From contig CACZHN010000001.1 in NCBI GenBank assembly GCA_902780985.1, positions 1 to 33,898 of the forward strand: a stretch of DNA of 33,898 nt, read 5' to 3'. The translations under genes and the position numbers were made by a program. This document shows positions 30,794 through 33,898 of this stretch, piece by piece (the stretch's first letter is position 1; each line of letters opens with the position of its first letter). Below the pieces are notes generated by a model, which was not told where the DNA came from, did not search any database, and saw only the letters and a list, made by a program, of their open reading frames with translations. Source of the DNA: an uncultured Lachnospiraceae bacterium (GTDB lineage Bacteria; Bacillota_A; Clostridia; Lachnospirales; Lachnospiraceae).

Positions 30794-33460
30794 TTAAGCT
30801 CTGATCTCGATTCCCTTATCCTTAAGAGCAGCCAGAACGCTGTCTACCGCAGCATTTACTTCTTCACCTGTAAGGTTTCTGTCAGCAGCTCTGAAAGAAA
30901 GTGCGTAAGCTACGCTCTTCTTGCCGTCGGCAATGTTTTCGCCCTCGTAAACATCGAAGAGTTCGCACTTCTCAAGATTGTCTCCGGCACTTGCGCGGAT
31001 GATCTTCTCGATATCTCCAACGTAAATATTCTTATCGCAGAGAAGAGCAAGGTCTCTTGTAGATGCAGGATACTTTGCGATCTCAACATACTTGATGTCG
31101 AAGTCAGCAAGCTCTGCGATCTTATCCATATTTATATCGGCGATATATGTATCACCCTTGATTCCGTAATTTTCAGCAACAACCGGATGAAGCTGTCCGA
31201 GGTAACCGAGAACAGTCTGGCCCTTCTTTGTTACGACTCTTGCCTGTCTTAATGTGTGAAGGTATGGGTACTCTTCATGTGAATAGTACTCGGTTGAAAT
31301 GAATTCAACCTTATCGGCAATGTTAAGCTTCTCAAGAAGTTCCTCAACAACACCCTTCATTACGAAGAAGTCGCCCTCGCCGTACATACCGATGGCAAGT
31401 CTTGCTGCCTCTGTAAGAGGAAGATCGTTCTCACGCCCCTCTTCTGTCGGCTTAACAGGCCATGTAGCATCCGGAAGATATACTGTTCCGAGCTCGTACA
31501 GACGTACATTCTTGTTTCTTCTTCCCGAGTTTGTTCCCAGTGATGTAAGAAGTCCGTTGAGAAGAGTTGTTCTCATGCACTTGAAATCCTCGCCGAGAGG
31601 GTTGATGATCTCGATTGCATTTCTTACAGGGCTTCCTTCAGGGATAAGAAGCTTATCGAATACCTTGCGGCTCTCGAAGCTGTATGTCATACCCTGTGAG
31701 AATCCGTTCTCTTCAACGATAGCTCTTGCTATACGGTTGATTGACTCCTCGTAAGAGATTCCGCCGATACCGCCGTTGGTTGTAGGTACGGTTGAAGGAA
31801 TCTTGTCGTATCCGTGGATACGTGCGATCTCTTCCGCAAGGTCTGCCATGCAGTGAAGATCCTGTCTGTATGTAGGAACAGTAAGTTCGTTTGCTGCCTT
31901 ATCATATGTAAGTCCGAGTCTTCCGAAGATCTCAAGCTGCTCATCTACAGCGATGTTGAGACCGAGAAGGCTGTTCATTCTTTCAGGCTCGAAAGGAAGT
32001 GTCCAGGCTGCAACAGGTGCAGGATAAACATCAACCATTCCTTCAAGAACTTCGCCGCATCCGAGTTCCTGAATGAGCTGTACTGCTCTTGTGACAGCAA
32101 GCTCTGCAAGGTTCGGATCGAGACCCTTGTTGAACTTAGCTGATGAATCTGTTGAAATACCGTGACGTCTCTCAGACTTACGGATGTTGTTTCCTTCGAA
32201 GCAGGCAGCCTCGAAAAGGATGTAAGGAAGTTCCTTTGTCTCAAGTGGGATCATGGAATTCTTTCCGCCCTTGATTCCCGCAAGAGCAACCGGCTTTACG
32301 GCATCACAGATCATAAGTGTATCGGTATCAAGTGTAAGTTCCTCGTCATGAAGAGTTGTGAACTTCTCGCCGTCTGCTGCACGTCTTACAACTATCTTTC
32401 CGCCTTCAAGAGTGGAAAGGTCGAAAGCATGCATAGGCTGACCAAGCTCTTCCATAACGTAATTTGTTATATCTACTATATTGTTGATCGCATTTATACC
32501 TCTGCTGCGAAGTCTCTGCTGCAGCCAGAGAGGTGAAGGACCGATCTTTACATTTCTTACAACACGTCCGATGTATCTCTTGCAAAGTTCAGGTGCCTGG
32601 ATCTCAACAGCGATCTTATCCGCACTCTTCTCGTCCTTTACTTCGTTAAGGGAAGCCTTCATCTTCTCAAGATCGAACTTTCCTTCCGGATCAAATGCAA
32701 CGCCGTATGTAGCAGCTGCCTCTCTTGCCATACCGAGAACAGAGAAGCAGTCAACACGGTTGGATGTGATCTCGTACTCGATATTTGCATCGTTAAGACC
32801 AAGCTTAGCTGTAGCGTCATCACCCGGCTTAAGCTCCATAAGAGCTGTCTCTTCATCAGTGAAAAGATATACTCCGTCCTTATCTCCCGGATAGAGATTT
32901 CCGTCTGCACCGATCTCTTCGATAGCACACATCATACCTGCTGAAGGAACTCCTCTGAGCTTACCCTTCTTGATCTTTCCGTCCTTAGGTGACAGATCTT
33001 CACCTGTATGAACGTTATATACTGCTGTACCGCCGTCAAGAACTGTCGGTGTATAGATAGGCTTATCTGCACCGTTCTCGCCGAACTTGTAAGGATTAAG
33101 CTTAATGATGTTAGGTGCACCTGTTACGATCTGAACGATTCCGTTCTCGTCCTGACCTGCTTCAACAGTGTGTCCTACATTTACCTGACAAACCACAAGT
33201 CTGTCTGCATCAGGGTGAGAAGCAACTTCCATAACCTGACCGATAACAACACGTGAAAGTCTTGCGCCTGTAGGCTTCTTGAAATACTTTGTAACTCTCT
33301 CAACATGAGAACCGGACAGAGTGATTCTGTCAGCGAACTCATCAACGGCCTTATCAAGACCTTCATACTCCAGGATATCTTTTCCTGCATCATCTGTATC
33401 ATATTCCGGGAAAGGAAGATCCGGAACTATACTCTTTAACCACATTACCGGTGTATCCAT
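30794..33460 (-). CDS. pheT: Phenylalanyl-tRNA synthetase, beta subunit
   Basis: PheT forms the alpha2-beta2 enzyme that charges tRNA-Phe; the beta chain recognises tRNA and edits mischarged Tyr. Domains in order are the tRNA-binding EMAP/OB fold (VVIGQVMEVASHPDADRL), the B3/4 editing domain (RVVRNVKIGPSPLWLQQRL, NNIVDITNYVMEELGQPMHA), B5, the catalytic-like core and a C-terminal anticodon-binding domain (YPASTRDLALL). At 888 residues it is about 90 longer than common PheT; extra residues lie near 20-35 and 125-160. It starts 30 bases after pheS and is co-transcribed with it. Confidence 0.97.
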   Translation of the reverse strand: MDTPVMWLKSIVPDLPFPEYDTDDAGKDILEYEGLDKAVDEFADRITLSGSHVERVTKYFKKPTGARLSRVVIGQVMEVASHPDADRLVVCQVNVGHTVEAGQDENGIVQIVTGAPNIIKLNPYKFGENGADKPIYTPTVLDGGTAVYNVHTGEDLSPKDGKIKKGKLRGVPSAGMMCAIEEIGADGNLYPGDKDGVYLFTDEETALMELKPGDDATAKLGLNDANIEYEITSNRVDCFSVLGMAREAAATYGVAFDPEGKFDLEKMKASLNEVKDEKSADKIAVEIQAPELCKRYIGRVVRNVKIGPSPLWLQQRLRSRGINAINNIVDITNYVMEELGQPMHAFDLSTLEGGKIVVRRAADGEKFTTLHDEELTLDTDTLMICDAVKPVALAGIKGGKNSMIPLETKELPYILFEAACFEGNNIRKSERRHGISTDSSAKFNKGLDPNLAELAVTRAVQLIQELGCGEVLEGMVDVYPAPVAAWTLPFEPERMNSLLGLNIAVDEQLEIFGRLGLTYDKAANELTVPTYRQDLHCMADLAEEIARIHGYDKIPSTVPTTNGGIGGISYEESINRIARAIVEENGFSQGMTYSFESRKVFDKLLIPEGSPVRNAIEIINPLGEDFKCMRTTLLNGLLTSLGTNSGRRNKNVRLYELGTVYLPDATWPVKPTEEGRENDLPLTEAARLAIGMYGEGDFFVMKGVVEELLEKLNIADKVEFISTEYYSHEEYPYLHTLRQARVVTKKGQTVLGYLGQLHPVVAENYGIKGDTYIADINMDKIAELADFDIKYVEIAKYPASTRDLALLCDKNIYVGDIEKIIRASAGDNLEKCELFDVYEGENIADGKKSVAYALSFRAADRNLTGEEVNAAVDSVLAALKDKGIEIRA

Positions 33461-33490
33461 ATATATTCTCCTTATCTATACTAAATATAA

Positions 33491-33898
33491 TTAGAACTGC
33501 TCAAGGAATCTTATGTCATTCTCATAGAGGAGTCTCATATCCGCAATCTCATACTTGAGGAGCGCTACTCTCTCAAGTCCGATACCGAACGCGAATCCTG
33601 TATAAACAGGAGCATCAGGATTGCTCTTATCATTGATGCCGCACATTTCAAGGACATCAGGATGAACCATTCCGCATCCGAGGATCTCGATCCAGCCTGA
33701 ACTCTTACATGCTGTACAAGCACAGTCAACTTCACGACGAATAAGTTTTCCGTTCTCCTTAACCTCTTCCATCTTCTTCACACGGCCTGTTCCGTGGCAC
33801 TTGAAGCATGTTACATCAACCTCTGCCGAAGGCTCTGTGAATGGGAAATGATGCGGACGAAGCTTTGTCTTTGTATCCGGTCCGAAGAATTCCTTTGC
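33491..33898 (-). CDS. pheS: Phenylalanyl-tRNA synthetase, alpha subunit (C-terminal 135 residues, 5' end beyond window)
   Basis: The frame is open from the window edge to a TAA at 33491. The translated part contains [32 protein letters not shown] and the class II motif 3 [16 protein letters not shown], ending [14 protein letters not shown], the normal PheS C-terminus. Between the first two segments, where many clostridial PheS proteins have a compact CxxCxGxGCxxC run, this one has [10 protein letters not shown], about 17 polar residues and then [11 protein letters not shown], so the four-cysteine site is split by an insertion. Start and upstream regulation (often a T-box) lie outside the window. 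Confidence 0.96.
   Translation of the reverse strand, partial: AKEFFGPDTKTKLRPHHFPFTEPSAEVDVTCFKCHGTGRVKKMEEVKENGKLIRREVDCACTACKSSGWIEILGCGMVHPDVLEMCGINDKSNPDAPVYTGFAFGIGLERVALLKYEIADMRLLYENDIRFLEQF

Noticed and set aside
1..33898. CRISPR arrays, tRNA/rRNA genes, prophage or IS elements
   Set aside because: No regularly spaced direct repeats, no cloverleaf or rRNA-like segments and no transposase, integrase or phage structural proteins were seen.

Overview
The window looks like chromosome from a low-to-mid GC Firmicute, most likely a Lachnospiraceae-type Clostridium relative. The evidence is an anaerobic 2-oxoacid oxidoreductase (IorAB), Gram-positive style intrinsic terminators and promoters, several TTG starts with strong Shine-Dalgarno sites, a SleB-type cortex/wall hydrolase, a LicD/TagD-like surface-polymer gene set and a membrane-domain GDPD. 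Every gene I can support lies on the minus strand, so transcription runs from high to low coordinates. No tRNA, rRNA, CRISPR, IS element or prophage was seen.

Region by region, in transcription order: (1) 33898-30794, the 3' end of pheS and all of pheT. (2) 30596-18258, a tightly packed nine-gene surface-glycan operon: flippase, DRE-TIM aldolase, HAD protein, a methyltransferase-like/kinase-like/cytidylyltransferase fusion, LicD, GT2 plus sialyltransferase-like fusion, kdsB, GT2 plus Rossmann-like fusion, and an FrhB-like Fe-S protein. A promoter and an intrinsic terminator lie ahead of its first gene, suggesting attenuation or antitermination. (3) 18155-15193, queA and a membrane-anchored glycerophosphodiester phosphodiesterase. 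(4) 15119-11938, a small membrane protein, a degenerate amidase lipoprotein and a secreted SleB-like wall hydrolase with its own strong promoter and a WalR-like box. (5) 11690-8537, argC-argJ-argB behind ARG-box-like operators. (6) 8452-7153, a ComEA-like lipoprotein and an orphan OmpR-type response regulator. (7) 7069-5372, a catalytically altered alpha/beta hydrolase fused to an LCM-type methyltransferase. (8) 5315-1171, iorA, iorB and an AMP-forming acyl-CoA synthetase, probably for aromatic amino-acid catabolism. (9) 1170-718, a gene-free interval holding two terminators, a likely small RNA gene and a promoter with an operator-like palindrome. (10) 717-1, a NatA-like ABC ATPase running off the edge.

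The strongest candidate for something new is the glycan operon. It has a CMP-Kdo synthetase homologue and a CMP-sugar-transferase-like domain but no kdsA or neuB in view; it does have a DRE-TIM aldolase and a HAD protein that could make and dephosphorylate an ulosonic acid. It also carries a REP-like palindrome inserted in frame in one coding sequence. Other notable items are the pseudo-amidase, the hydrolase-methyltransferase fusion lacking its serine nucleophile, and the small RNA. All functional calls rest on reading motifs by eye; no database search was run.
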